Shown in pieces: positions 35,433 to 44,257 of a stretch of DNA of 64,000 bases. The stretch comes from Geodermatophilus marinus (lineage in GTDB: Bacteria; Actinomycetota; Actinomycetes; Mycobacteriales; Geodermatophilaceae): the NCBI RefSeq assembly GCF_003428645.1, contig NZ_QVQH01000010.1, positions 1-64,000 of the forward strand. The letters run 5' to 3'. The position numbers and the translations under genes are program-made. How positions within the stretch are numbered: the stretch's first letter is position 1; the number at the start of each line of letters is the position of its first letter. A model generated the notes under the pieces. It saw nothing but the letters and a program-made list of their open reading frames with translations. It was not told the DNA's origin and made no database searches.

Positions 35433-36695
35433 TCAGCCGCCGGTGAGCACCGTGGTCGTGCCCGTGGCGCGGTCCCACCGGATGGCACCGCCCTCGAAGT
35501 CGCTGCGCCGGCCGCCGGGCACCTCGTACTCCCCGCTCACCGGGTAGCCGAGCACCCCCTGCTCCCGGGCCAGCGCCGTCCACCGGTCGTGGATCGCCCC
35601 GTACACCTCGTGCGCGCCGAGGTCCGGCCGCCAGTAGACGCCGCCCCCGCCGGTGCCGGTGAACTCCTGGTACCGCCCGCGACCGTCCGGTGTCGGCAGC
35701 TCCCCGGTCCAGGGGTAGCCGAGCACCCCCTGCTCGCGGGCCAGCGCCGTCCACCGGTCGTGGATGCCGCCGTAGACCTCGTGCGCCCCGGTCTGCGGCG
35801 TCCAGTGCACCGTGCCCCCGCCGGACCCGGCGAACTCGTTGTAGCGCCCCCGACCGTCGGGGGTCGAGAGCTCGCCGGTCAGCGGGTGACCCAGCGGCCC
35901 GGCCGCGCCGCCGAGCGCCCGGTACCGCGCGCCGATGGCCCCGTACACCTCGTGCGTACCGGTGGTCGGGGAGGAGACGATGTCACCGTTCCAGAAGCCC
36001 TGGAAGGCGCCGACGCCGATCCCGGTCGGCTGCTCCCACGTCACCGGGGGGCCGAGCACGCCGCCCTCCGCGCCCAGCGCGCGGTAGCGGGCCTCGATGC
36101 CCGACCAGGCCACCGGGACCCCCCAGCGGCGCCCCACCTCCTCGCGCTCGGCGATCGTCGGCCAGACGTTGGCCCGGCAGCCCTGCAGCGAGATGGACTG
36201 CTGCTGCATCACCCAGGCGGTCCGGCCCGGCGTCGGGCAGTCGGTGTGCCCGAGGCCGAGCCAGTGCCCGACCTCGTGGAGGAGCACGTACCGCTGGTAC
36301 TCCGCCAGGCCGTGCGGCCAGGAGGCGGTGCCCAGCCGCCACCGCTCGTCGTTGACGTACACCGTGCGGCCCACCCGGCAGCTCCAGGTGGCGCTGCAGC
36401 CGGGGGAAGCGGCGGCGACGACCGCGGGGGAGGCCAGCACGAGGTCGAAGTCGCCGCCCCCGGCCACCTCCTGGAACGCCAGCGTGCCCCCGAGAGCCCA
36501 GCCCCGGGCGTCCGCCAGCGTCTCCCGGGCCACGGCGGCGAACCGGCCCAGGTCGCCCTGCACCGCACCCCGGCTGGAGACGGTGTAGGTGATCGTCCGC
36601 TCGGCGGACGACGCCGGCGCGCCCGCGAGCAGCCCGGCGACCAGGAGGAGCAGGAGGACGGCGGGCACGAGCGCCAGGCGGGCGGTGCGGGGCAT
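35433..36695 (-). CDS. Secreted DUF3152-type metalloprotease with LGFP repeats
   Basis: 420 residues. A signal peptide (about 1-30, LALVPAVLLLLLVAGLLAGAPASSA) is followed by a zinc protease-like domain (about 30-180) with HEVGHWLGLGH, the HExxHxxGxxH metal site. Cys pairs (CSATWSC; CPTPGRT and QGC) suggest disulfides. The C-terminal half has four LGFP repeats (RYRALG or RWTALA, then VLGYP-type motifs), which bind the cell envelope in mycolata and relatives. Likely a cell-wall-attached peptidase. The DNA of the third and fourth repeats is nearly identical (around 35548 and 35719). Confidence 0.85.
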   Translation of the reverse strand: MPRTARLALVPAVLLLLLVAGLLAGAPASSAERTITYTVSSRGAVQGDLGRFAAVARETLADARGWALGGTLAFQEVAGGGDFDLVLASPAVVAAASPGCSATWSCRVGRTVYVNDERWRLGTASWPHGLAEYQRYVLLHEVGHWLGLGHTDCPTPGRTAWVMQQQSISLQGCRANVWPTIAEREEVGRRWGVPVAWSGIEARYRALGAEGGVLGPPVTWEQPTGIGVGAFQGFWNGDIVSSPTTGTHEVYGAIGARYRALGGAAGPLGHPLTGELSTPDGRGRYNEFAGSGGGTVHWTPQTGAHEVYGGIHDRWTALAREQGVLGYPWTGELPTPDGRGRYQEFTGTGGGGVYWRPDLGAHEVYGAIHDRWTALAREQGVLGYPVSGEYEVPGGRRSDFEGGAIRWDRATGTTTVLTGG

Positions 36696-36897
36696 GCGGC
36701 TCCTCGCGGCACGGGCGCCGGAGGCGGCGCGCGTGCGCGTCGATCGACGTCGTGGCCGGCGGAGTTCCCCCGGCTCCGGGCCCGGTGACCGTATCTCCCG
36801 GCCGGCGGCCGGTGCACGTGTCGATCCGGTGAACGGTGCGCCTGCCCGGGGCCGTCGCACCCGGCGTCTACCGTCCCGCCGGACCCGAGGGAGGACC

Positions 36898-38622
36898 ATG
36901 CCCGGACGGCGCCGGCGGACGGCCCGCAGCAGCACCCGCAGCGCGATGACCCCCACCCGCCGCCGGGCAGCGGCCGGGCGCCCGGCGGCGAAGGCCGCCC
37001 CGGAGCGGCCGGTCGCCGGGCCGGGGGAGCGGGTGTGGGTGCTCGCCGTCCCGTTCCGCGCCCCGGCCCCGGGGGCGCAGTGGCGGGCCGACCTGCAGGC
37101 GCACGTGTGGGTCGGCCGGGAGCTGCCCCCGGAGCTGGCCGGCTACGACCCGCCGCCGTACAGCGCCGAGCGGTACCTCGAGGACGAGCTCAACGCGGTC
37201 CCCCGTCCGCTGCCCCCCGCCCGGCCCCTGACCCCGCGGCCGCAGCAGGTCGAGGGGGCCGCGGCCATCGCCGCCTCGGCCGCGGCGGGCGACCGCGTCT
37301 TCCTGCTCGGCGACGACCCCGGGGTGGGCAAGACGGGCACCGCGGTGCTCGCCGCCCGGGCGGTGTGCGCGGCCCGCGGCGGGTCGCGGGTGCTGGTGGT
37401 GGCCGACCGGCCCGCCGCCATCACCGTCCCGCACTGGACGCGGTCGATCGCCGGTTTCGGCGACGGCGGGCTGCGCTGGTGCGTGACCACCTGGGACCGG
37501 CTGGCCAAGGTCCGCGCCTCCCGCTTCGACGTCGTCGTCGCCGACGAGGCGCACATGGTCCGGCACACCACGACCCAGCGGTGGAAGCACTGGAAGGCCG
37601 TCTCCGGCGGCGGCCGGGCGACGGGCGCCCCGTTCGTCGTCGCCGCGACCGCCACCCCCGCGCACAGCCCGCTGGAGCTGCCCTACCTGGCACCGCAGCT
37701 GGCCCGGCGGGCGGGCGAGCCGCTGCGCGCCTGGGCCGACCTGCCCACCCGGCTGGCGGCGCACGGGTTCCACGTGGAACGCGGCCGCTACGGCTGGGCC
37801 TGGACCGAGGACCCGGACGAGCGGCGCGCCGACCTGACCCGCCTGCAGCAGTGGCTCGCCGGCGGCGACCCGCCCGCGGCGCTGCACCGCCCCGCCCCCT
37901 GGGGCCCGGTGTCGGTGACCGGCACCCCGGTCGCGCTCACCCCGGCCGAGCGGGCGGCCTACGAGTCGGGGTGGCAGGAGTTCCGGGCGGAGATGCGGCT
38001 GGCCCGCCGCGCCCGGCAGAGCGCCCGCGGCCGCGCGGCGCTGCTGCGGTTCCGGCAGAAGGCCGGGTTGATCCGCGTGCAGGCCACCGTCGACTGGGTC
38101 CGGGCGCAGGTCGAGGCCGGCCGGCAGGTCGCGGTGTCGGTGGAGTTCGTCGAGACCGCCGCCGACCCGATCCGCGCGGCGCTGGAGGACGCCGGCATCG
38201 CCGTCGCCTGCATCTACGGCCGCGACCGGTTCGATGTCGAGGCCGAGCGGCTGCGGTTCCAGCGCGGGCAGGCCCCGGTGTGCGTGTTCACCGTGACGGC
38301 GTCGATCAGCCTGCACGCCGGCGAGCTGCTGCCCGACGGCTCGTCGGCGTCCGGCGCACCGCGCGTCGGGCTGTTCCACCAGCCGCGGTTCTCCGGCATC
38401 CAGGCCCGGCAGGTCAGCGGCCGCACCCACCGCGACGGGCGGGTCTCACCGTGGCGGGTCGCCTTCGCCGAGGACACCGTGGAGGAGCAGGTCGCCCGCG
38501 TGATGGTCGAGCGGCTGGCGGTCAGCGGGTCGACGGCGGGCGCGGACACGTCCTCCCTGCGGGAGATCGCCGAGCTGCTCGACGCCGACTGGCTGCCGCA
38601 GGCCGCGCTCACCGACGCCTGA
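36898..38622 (+). CDS. DEAH-box SF2 helicase, phage-like
   Basis: 574 residues. It has a basic N-terminus, Walker A GDDPGVGKTGT (about 135-145), the DEAH box VVADEAHMV, the motif III-like VVAATATPAHS, and a C-terminal helicase domain ending with QVSGRTHRDGR (motif VI) and VEEQVARVMVERL. The organisation resembles SNF2-like helicases of actinophages more than housekeeping helicases, but no phage genes surround it. A parS palindrome lies inside the gene (37767-37780). Its ATG follows a good GGGAGGA site. Function unknown; a role in DNA repair or defence is only a guess. Confidence 0.8.
   Translation: MPGRRRRTARSSTRSAMTPTRRRAAAGRPAAKAAPERPVAGPGERVWVLAVPFRAPAPGAQWRADLQAHVWVGRELPPELAGYDPPPYSAERYLEDELNAVPRPLPPARPLTPRPQQVEGAAAIAASAAAGDRVFLLGDDPGVGKTGTAVLAARAVCAARGGSRVLVVADRPAAITVPHWTRSIAGFGDGGLRWCVTTWDRLAKVRASRFDVVVADEAHMVRHTTTQRWKHWKAVSGGGRATGAPFVVAATATPAHSPLELPYLAPQLARRAGEPLRAWADLPTRLAAHGFHVERGRYGWAWTEDPDERRADLTRLQQWLAGGDPPAALHRPAPWGPVSVTGTPVALTPAERAAYESGWQEFRAEMRLARRARQSARGRAALLRFRQKAGLIRVQATVDWVRAQVEAGRQVAVSVEFVETAADPIRAALEDAGIAVACIYGRDRFDVEAERLRFQRGQAPVCVFTVTASISLHAGELLPDGSSASGAPRVGLFHQPRFSGIQARQVSGRTHRDGRVSPWRVAFAEDTVEEQVARVMVERLAVSGSTAGADTSSLREIAELLDADWLPQAALTDA
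37767..37780. promoter_or_regulatory. parS-like site, copy 3, inside a coding region
   Basis: Perfect GTTCCACGTGGAAC palindrome within the helicase gene, where it encodes Phe-His-Val-Glu. parS sites inside genes are common, as ParB binding does not need intergenic DNA. Confidence 0.75.
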
Positions 38623-38694
38623 GCGCGGCCGACGGGAGCGGTGCCGGGATCTCGTCCTCTGCGGGGCAGGCCCCCGGCCGGCGCGCCGAGCTCG

Positions 38695-39267
38695 CTACCG
38701 GACGGTCCGGTCGGACCGCTCGCGGACGCGGAAGCGGAGGATGGTGGCGTCGCCCGACCGCGAACTGCTGATCGGTTCCAGGTCCGTCCTCGCGACGCCC
38801 GGGGACGAGAAGCGGATGCCGTCGCCGAGCAGCACCGGCAGCACGTACACCAGGATCTCGTCGACGAGCCCCCGCTGCAGGCACTGGCCGGCCACGTCCG
38901 CGCCGAGGACCTCGAGGTCCTTGCCGCCGGCGGCGTCCAGTGCCGTGGCGACCGCTTCGCCGATGTCGCCGGTGAGGACCGTGACGTCCGGGTTCGGCGG
39001 CACCAGCGGCCGGTGGGTGAGGAGGAACAGGGGCCCGGAGAACGGGTAGTCGCCACCGCCCGGGTTCTCGGCCGCCATCCGCTGGCCCACCTCCCACGTC
39101 CGCCGGCCGACGAGCATGGCACCGGTGGCCGCTGCGACCTCCGCGAGATCGTCCGGTGCCACGAAGTCGGCGAGAGCCCGATCGCCTCCCCAGTCCATGG
39201 AATGGCCGGGACCGGCGATGCAGCCGTCGAGCGACATGCACCGGTTCACGACGACCCTGCCGCTCAT
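38695..39267 (-). CDS. Dihydrofolate reductase/RibD C-terminal family protein
   Basis: 190 residues with the RibD_C/DHFR-like fold: VVVNRCMSLDGCIAGP at the start, GAMLVGRRTWEVG for nucleotide binding, PLFLLTHRP, DLEVLGADVAGQCLQRGLVDEI and VLLGDGIRFF-like VLLGDGIRFSS near the end. Such stand-alone proteins are probably NADPH-dependent reductases of unknown substrate. Convergent with the helicase gene. Confidence 0.85.
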   Translation of the reverse strand: MSGRVVVNRCMSLDGCIAGPGHSMDWGGDRALADFVAPDDLAEVAAATGAMLVGRRTWEVGQRMAAENPGGGDYPFSGPLFLLTHRPLVPPNPDVTVLTGDIGEAVATALDAAGGKDLEVLGADVAGQCLQRGLVDEILVYVLPVLLGDGIRFSSPGVARTDLEPISSSRSGDATILRFRVRERSDRTVR

Positions 39268-39474
39268 CTCACGACCGCCTTCCCCAGGTCATCACCGCAG
39301 GTCCCACCTCTCCCGAGCCGACGTCCGCTCCCGAGCCGACGTCCGCGAGACCCCGGCGCGCGGTCACGGTCCGGATCCTCCCGCCCCGCACCCTCCGGTG
39401 TCGATCATGGGGGAGCGGTCGCGGGACACGCCGTCGGCGGCGTGCCGCCGTGCACGACCCCCACGCTCGGCGCG

Positions 39475-39548
39475 GGCGCGGGCGCGGTGCCGTCGGCGCG
39501 GGCGCGGTGCCGTCGGCGCGGGCGCGGTGCCGTCGGCGCGGGCGCGGC
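39475..39548. repeat. Tandem repeat, 20-bp unit, three full copies and a partial one
   Basis: The unit GGCGCGGGCGCGGTGCCGTC starts at 39475, 39495 and 39515, with a truncated fourth copy to 39548. It lies immediately downstream of the flotillin stop codon. The rest of the gap 39268-39474 contains a pair of CCCGAGCCGACGTCCG direct repeats (around 39313-39350) and a GATCATGGGG motif (near 39405), but no gene that I can support. Confidence 0.85.
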
Positions 39549-39549
39549 G

Positions 39550-41097
39550 TCAGCGACCGGGCGCGGCACCGCCCGGGCCGCCGTCCCCGTCGGCGGGGAC
39601 GACCGGCACACGGGTGACCGAGCCGTCGCCCGGCCCGCCGGCCAGGCGGCGCAGCAGCGCGGCGACGTCGACGCCGGTGAGGTCACCGGAGAGCTGCAGC
39701 CCCTGGGCCACGTTGGCGGCCACGGAGCGGCCGAGGGCCCCGGCGCCGTCGGCCGAGATGACGGTGATCTTGTCCACCGCCGACAGCGGCTCGGCGGCGG
39801 CCTGCACCACCTGGGGCAGCACCGTCACCAGCATCTCCAGGACGGCGGCCTCGCCGTACTTGGCGAAGGCCTCCGAGCGGGCGTCGAGCGCCTCGGCCTC
39901 GGCCTGGCCGCGGGCGAGGATCGCGGCTGCCTCGGCGGCGCCTTCCCGCTCCACGGCGTCGGCGATCGCCTGGCGGCGCAGCCGCTCGGCCTCACCGCGC
40001 TTGGCACCCTCGATCGCCTCGGCGTCGGCCAGGGCCGAGCGGTGCGCCCGCTCGCCCTCACCGGACAGCTTCGCCCGCTCGGCGGCGGCCTGGGCGGCGG
40101 CGATGGTGGCCTGCCGGTCGGCCTCGGCGGCGAGGATGGCCGCGTTCTTGCGCCCCTCGGCCTCCTGCTCGACCTTGTACCGCTGGGCGTCCGCCGGGCG
40201 GCGGACCTGGGTGTCGAGCTGCCGCTCGGTCAGCGCCGCCGTCCGGACGGCGACCTTCTCCTGCTCGGTGAGGACGGCCTGGTCCTGCGCCGCCTGGGCC
40301 AGCGGACCGGCCGCGGCCGCCCGGGCCTTGGCGGCGTCGATCTCCGCGTCGATCTCCGCCTGCTTGAGGGCCAGCTGACGCCGGGCGACGGCGATCGCCT
40401 CGTCGGCGAGGAACTGCTCCTGCTGGGAGGCCTGCCGGGCGCGGGCCTCGGCGATGCTGGCCTCCTTGAGCACCCGGGCGGCCTCGGGGCGGCCGAGGTC
40501 GGCCAGGTAGCTGCCCTCGGCCTGGATGTCCTGGAGCTGGAAGGTGTCGAGCACCAGGCCCTGCCCGGTGAGCGAGGACTCCGCCTCCTCGGCGACCGCC
40601 GAGGCGAACGCGGCGCGGTCGCGGATGATCTCCTCGATCGTCAGCCGGCCCACGATCGAGCGCAGGGCACCGGCGAGCACCTCCGAGGTGAAGGTGTCGA
40701 TGCCCTCCTGCTGGTCGAGGAAGCGCTGCGCGGCGGCCCGGATGGAGTCCTCGGTGCCGCCGACCTTGACGATGGCCACGCCCTCGAGGTCGCACTTCAC
40801 CCCCTGCTTGGAGACCGCACCGCGGATGCCCACCGGGATGCGCCGGCTGGAGAGGTCCATCGTGTGCAGCTTCTGCACCACGGGCAGCACGAACACGCTC
40901 GCCCCGAGCACGACCTTCTGCCCGGAGGCGTCCCGCGACGTGACCCCGGCGGCGCTGGTCACCTCCCGCCCCTGCCGGCCGGTGACGATGAACGCCTGGT
41001 TGGGCCCGGCGACCTTGATCCGGGAGAGCACGAACAGCACGAGCAGCAGCACCAGCAGCGCGATGCCGCCGATCGCCAGGGCCAGGGTCAGGGTCAT
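39550..41097 (-). CDS. Flotillin-like SPFH/band-7 protein
   Basis: 515 residues. An N-terminal membrane anchor (LALAIGGIALLVLLLVLFVL) and a SPFH domain (about 35-200; IVTGRQGREV, FVLPVVQKLHTMDLSSRRIPV) precede a long Ala/Glu-rich coiled coil (about 220-430) with EAEA-type repeats, and an oligomerising C-terminus. Flotillins organise membrane microdomains and are usually paired with an NfeD protein. Here an NfeD-like gene lies directly upstream, overlapping by 4 bp, but it is interrupted by a stop codon. Confidence 0.9.
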   Translation of the reverse strand: MTLTLALAIGGIALLVLLLVLFVLSRIKVAGPNQAFIVTGRQGREVTSAAGVTSRDASGQKVVLGASVFVLPVVQKLHTMDLSSRRIPVGIRGAVSKQGVKCDLEGVAIVKVGGTEDSIRAAAQRFLDQQEGIDTFTSEVLAGALRSIVGRLTIEEIIRDRAAFASAVAEEAESSLTGQGLVLDTFQLQDIQAEGSYLADLGRPEAARVLKEASIAEARARQASQQEQFLADEAIAVARRQLALKQAEIDAEIDAAKARAAAAGPLAQAAQDQAVLTEQEKVAVRTAALTERQLDTQVRRPADAQRYKVEQEAEGRKNAAILAAEADRQATIAAAQAAAERAKLSGEGERAHRSALADAEAIEGAKRGEAERLRRQAIADAVEREGAAEAAAILARGQAEAEALDARSEAFAKYGEAAVLEMLVTVLPQVVQAAAEPLSAVDKITVISADGAGALGRSVAANVAQGLQLSGDLTGVDVAALLRRLAGGPGDGSVTRVPVVPADGDGGPGGAAPGR

Positions 41098-41639
41098 GCG
41101 GTCTCGCCTCCGGGCTCGGGCAGGGGATCGGGTGCGGTGGAGACGACCTGGACGGCGGTCTCGCTGAGCGCCTCGACGACGTACACGGGGGTGCCGGCGA
41201 CCAGCGGGCGGTCGCAGCGGGCGGCGAGCTTGACCTGCTGCCCGGTGACGGTGAGCCGGACCTCGCCGTAACCGGCGCCGGGCACGGCCGAGACCACCAC
41301 GCCCTGCGCGCCGACCAGGTGGTGCCGGGTGGGCGTGGCGGTGGTGGGCATGGTCCGCAGCGCGCGGGAGAGCCGCACCGCCCCCTAGGCCAGCGGGACG
41401 GCGACGGCCAGGCCGGCCGCCAGGGGCAGCAGCACCGCTGCGGCGCCGGGGACGTCCGGCGGCAGCAGCGAGGCCGCCGCGGCGCCGCCGAAGCCGACCC
41501 CCCCGAGGAGCGCGGCGAGCGCCGGGACGGAGAACGGCCCGTCGGCTTCCCCGGCGAGGTCACCGACCTCACCGATGACGAGGGACAGCAGCAGGACGGC
41601 GAGGCCGAGGGCGCCCACGACGAGGAGGACGACCGCCAC
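41094..41639 (-). pseudogene. NfeD-like membrane protein interrupted by an in-frame TAG
   Basis: The frame from the GTG or ATG near 41639 encodes two to three membrane helices (LVVGALGLAVLLLSLVIGEV, then LPLAAGLAVAVPLA) and stops at a TAG (41385-41387). The same frame continues without a break into GAVRLSRALRTMPTTATPTR and an OB-fold (LVGAQGVVVSAVPGAGYGEV, VTGQQVKLAARC, GTPVYVVEALS). Together they form one typical NfeD of about 180 residues. A TGG tryptophan codon is expected at the stop, so one G-to-A change would explain it. The downstream half could still be made from the GTG at 41376-41378 and overlaps the flotillin start by 4 bp. Confidence 0.75.
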
Positions 41640-41817
41640 GCTGCCCCTTCCCGCCGTCGGTCCCCCGTCGGGGACCCTGGCAGCCGCGGCCGCCGGTCGC
41701 CACCGCCCCGCCGGACCGGCCGGTCCGCTTCACCCGCACGGAGGACACGACGGCGGGGGAGGCCGTCGCGGGCGGGCGGGGAGGATGGGGCCGGCACCGG
41801 GGATCGAGGAGGCGGCC

Positions 41818-43266
41818 GTGCGGCGGGAGGCGAGCGTCCTGCACCTGGACCTCGACGCGTTCTTCGCCGCGGTCGAGCAGCGGGACAAGCCCTCGCTGCG
41901 CGGCCGTCCCGTCGTGGTCGGCGGGACCGGGGGGCGCGGGGTGGTGGCCACGGCGTCCTACGAGGCGCGGGCGTACGGGGCCCGCTCGGCGATGTCCACC
42001 GCCGAGGCGCGGCGCCGCTGCCCGCCGGGGACGGCGTTCCTCGGCGGCCGGTTCGGTGCCTACCGGCGGACGTCGGACGTCGTCATGGCCCTGCTGCGCC
42101 AGGTGTCCCCGCTGGTGGAGCCGGTCTCGCTCGACGAGGCCTACGTCGACCTGGCCGCGACCGGCCCCGGCCAGCCGGGCCACGACCTCTCCGTCGCGGG
42201 GGTGACGGCGCTCGGCCGGGAGCTCAAGGCCCGCATCGCCGAGGCCACCGGCGGGGTGACCGGGTCGGTCGGCATCGGGTCGTCGAAGCTGATGGCCAAG
42301 ATCGGCTCGGACCTGCAGAAGCCCGACGGGCTGGTCGTCGTCCCCCCGGGCGGGGAGCTGGCGGTGCTGCACCCGCTGCCGGTCACCCGGCTGGGCGGGG
42401 TCGGCCCGGCGACCGCCGAGCGGCTGCGCCAGGTGGGGGTGCGCACGGTGGCCGACCTGGCCGCGAAGTCGCTGGCCGACCTGGTGGCGCTCGCCGGGCG
42501 GGCCCACGGCGCCGGCCTGCACGCCCTGGCGCGGGCCGAGGACGACCGCCCGGTGGTCGCGGAGCGGGAGGCCAAGTCGATCTCGCAGGAGGAGACCTTC
42601 GAGCGCGACCTCACCGACCTCGGCGTCCTCGGCCGGGAGATCGACTCGATGGCCGCCCGGGTCGCCGGGCGGCTGCGCACCGCCGCCCTGTCGGGGCGCA
42701 CCGTCACGCTCAAGCTGCGCCGCTACGACTTCACCACGCTGACCCGGTCGCAGACCCTGCCCCAGCCGACCGACGACCCCCGCGTGGTGGCCGGGATCGC
42801 CCGCCGGCTGCTCGCCGAGGCGGGGACCGGTGGCGGGTTGCGGCTGCTGGGCGTCGGCGTCTCGGGGTTGTCCCCCTACGCCCAGGGCGAGCTGTTCGGC
42901 GGGTCCGACGAGGTCCCGGCCGAGCCCGCGAACGGCACCCCGGGGACCGGCGCCCCCGACGGCGAGGTCGCCCCCGGCGTCGAGGCCGCGGAGGACCCGC
43001 CGTCCCCGGCGGACCGGCGCTGGTGGCCGGGCCAGGACGTCCGCCACGACGAGCTGGGCCCGGGCTGGGTGTGGGGCCGGGGGCTGGGCCGGGTGACCGT
43101 GCGGTTCGAGGGCCCGCTGACCGCACCCGGTCCGGTGCGGACGCTGGCCGCCGACGACCCGGCGCTGCACCCGGCCGACCCCCCGGACTGGCGGGGTCCG
43201 CCTGCGGGCGGGGACGGCGGTCCCGGGCCGGTCAGCGGGCCAGGGCGACCCAGCCCCGGACCGTGA
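41818..43266 (+). CDS. dinB: DNA polymerase IV (Y-family)
   Basis: 482 residues. The N-terminal palm has VLHLDLDAFFAAVEQ with the first metal-binding Asp, then VSLDEAYVDL with the catalytic Asp-Glu pair. HhH motifs follow (RLGGVGPATAERLRQ) and the little-finger domain ends at about residue 365. A C-terminal extension of about 115 residues is acidic and Pro-rich, and contains a small beta-rich module with GPGWVWGRG. Error-prone bypass polymerase. The GTG at 41818 has GAGGAGG upstream; the ATG at 41785 would add 11 residues. No SOS box is visible in its 180-base leader. The end overlaps the convergent small gene by 35 bases. Confidence 0.9.
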   Translation: MRREASVLHLDLDAFFAAVEQRDKPSLRGRPVVVGGTGGRGVVATASYEARAYGARSAMSTAEARRRCPPGTAFLGGRFGAYRRTSDVVMALLRQVSPLVEPVSLDEAYVDLAATGPGQPGHDLSVAGVTALGRELKARIAEATGGVTGSVGIGSSKLMAKIGSDLQKPDGLVVVPPGGELAVLHPLPVTRLGGVGPATAERLRQVGVRTVADLAAKSLADLVALAGRAHGAGLHALARAEDDRPVVAEREAKSISQEETFERDLTDLGVLGREIDSMAARVAGRLRTAALSGRTVTLKLRRYDFTTLTRSQTLPQPTDDPRVVAGIARRLLAEAGTGGGLRLLGVGVSGLSPYAQGELFGGSDEVPAEPANGTPGTGAPDGEVAPGVEAAEDPPSPADRRWWPGQDVRHDELGPGWVWGRGLGRVTVRFEGPLTAPGPVRTLAADDPALHPADPPDWRGPPAGGDGGPGPVSGPGRPSPGP

Positions 43267-43516
43267 GGTCGCGGTCCACCGGGACGACGACCTGCTGACC
43301 GAACGCGGTGAGCAGGTGCACGGTGTAGAGACCGTCGTCGTCCACCTCGACGCGGTCGACCGCCGACCCCGGGTGCTCGGCCAGCGCGGCGGTCACCACG
43401 CGCACGGCCACCTCCGCCGCGGGGTCCCCGGGCAGGTCGGAGTCGAACGGCGGCAGCGAGGCCGACCGCATCCGCACCCGCCGACGGATCCTGCGCGCGG
43501 TGGTGCTGGTGCCCAT
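43232..43516 (-). CDS. Small hypothetical protein
   Basis: 94 residues: a basic N-terminus (ARRIRRRVRMRSASLPPFDS) followed by a compact alpha-beta part (VAVRVVTAALAEHPGSAVDR, then YTVHLLTAFGQQVVVPVD and LTVRGWVALAR). The coding bias is good, but I recognise no family. The last 35 bases overlap the 3' end of dinB on the other strand. The gap upstream (43517-43666) is a divergent promoter region with nothing else visible. Confidence 0.65.
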   Translation of the reverse strand: MGTSTTARRIRRRVRMRSASLPPFDSDLPGDPAAEVAVRVVTAALAEHPGSAVDRVEVDDDGLYTVHLLTAFGQQVVVPVDRDLTVRGWVALAR

Positions 43517-43666
43517 GACGGCCTCCCGTCCTCGAGGACGGCCCCCGCTGGGCCGCCGGGACAGAGCCTGGGTGGTGAACCTGTGACCTTGCTGGGGATC
43601 ACGTGGCAGATACCCGGGGATCCGCCCGCCCGCCCCGGCCGTGCAGCGATGCCGCAGGATCGGGCC

Positions 43667-44257
43667 GTGACCGAACGCAGCGCGTGGGTGCGCATGACCG
43701 AGCAGGACCCCGGCCACTCCACCGCCTACGTCGAGCGCTTCCGCCGGCTGGCCGCCGAGGGGTTCGACCTCGGGGGCGAGGCGCGCCTCGTCGACGCCCT
43801 GCTGCCGCGCGGCGCCCGCGTGCTCGACGCCGGCTGCGGCCCGGGCCGGGTCGGTGCCGTGCTGCACGCCGCCGGGCACCGGGTGGTCGGCGTCGACGTG
43901 GACCCGGTGCTCGTCGCTGCGGCGGAGGCCGACCACCCCGGGCCGCGCTGGCTGGTCGGCGACCTGGCCGAGCTGGACCTGGGGGAGTCCTTCGACGCGA
44001 TCGTCTGCGCGGGCAACGTGATGACCTTCCTGGCCGCCTCCACCCGCGGCACGGTGCTGGCCCGGCTGCGCGCGCACGTCGCCGACGGCGGCCGGGCGGC
44101 GATCGGCTTCGGGGCCGGCCGCGGCTACCCCTTCGACGAGTTCCTGGACGACGCCCGCGCCGTCGGGTGGGCGCCGGACCTGCTGCTGTCCACCTGGGAC
44201 CTGCGGCCGTTCACCGACCGCTCGGACTTCCTGGTCGCCCTGCTGCGGCCCGCCTGA
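43667..44257 (+). CDS. SAM-dependent methyltransferase
   Basis: 196 residues, class I Rossmann-fold methyltransferase. Motif I is VLDAGCGPGRVG, the acidic residue binding the SAM ribose is in VVGVDVDPVL, and motif II/III is DAIVCAGNVMTFLAA. Small-molecule or unknown substrate. The GTG at 43667 has AGGA at good spacing; an ATG at 43649 is also possible. Its stop codon abuts that of the convergent CoA-transferase gene. Confidence 0.82.
   Translation: MTERSAWVRMTEQDPGHSTAYVERFRRLAAEGFDLGGEARLVDALLPRGARVLDAGCGPGRVGAVLHAAGHRVVGVDVDPVLVAAAEADHPGPRWLVGDLAELDLGESFDAIVCAGNVMTFLAASTRGTVLARLRAHVADGGRAAIGFGAGRGYPFDEFLDDARAVGWAPDLLLSTWDLRPFTDRSDFLVALLRPA

Noticed and set aside
39268..39549. A small open frame over the 20-bp repeats
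   Set aside because: It exists only because the repeat has no stop codon. The product is Arg/Gly repeats with no start signal.
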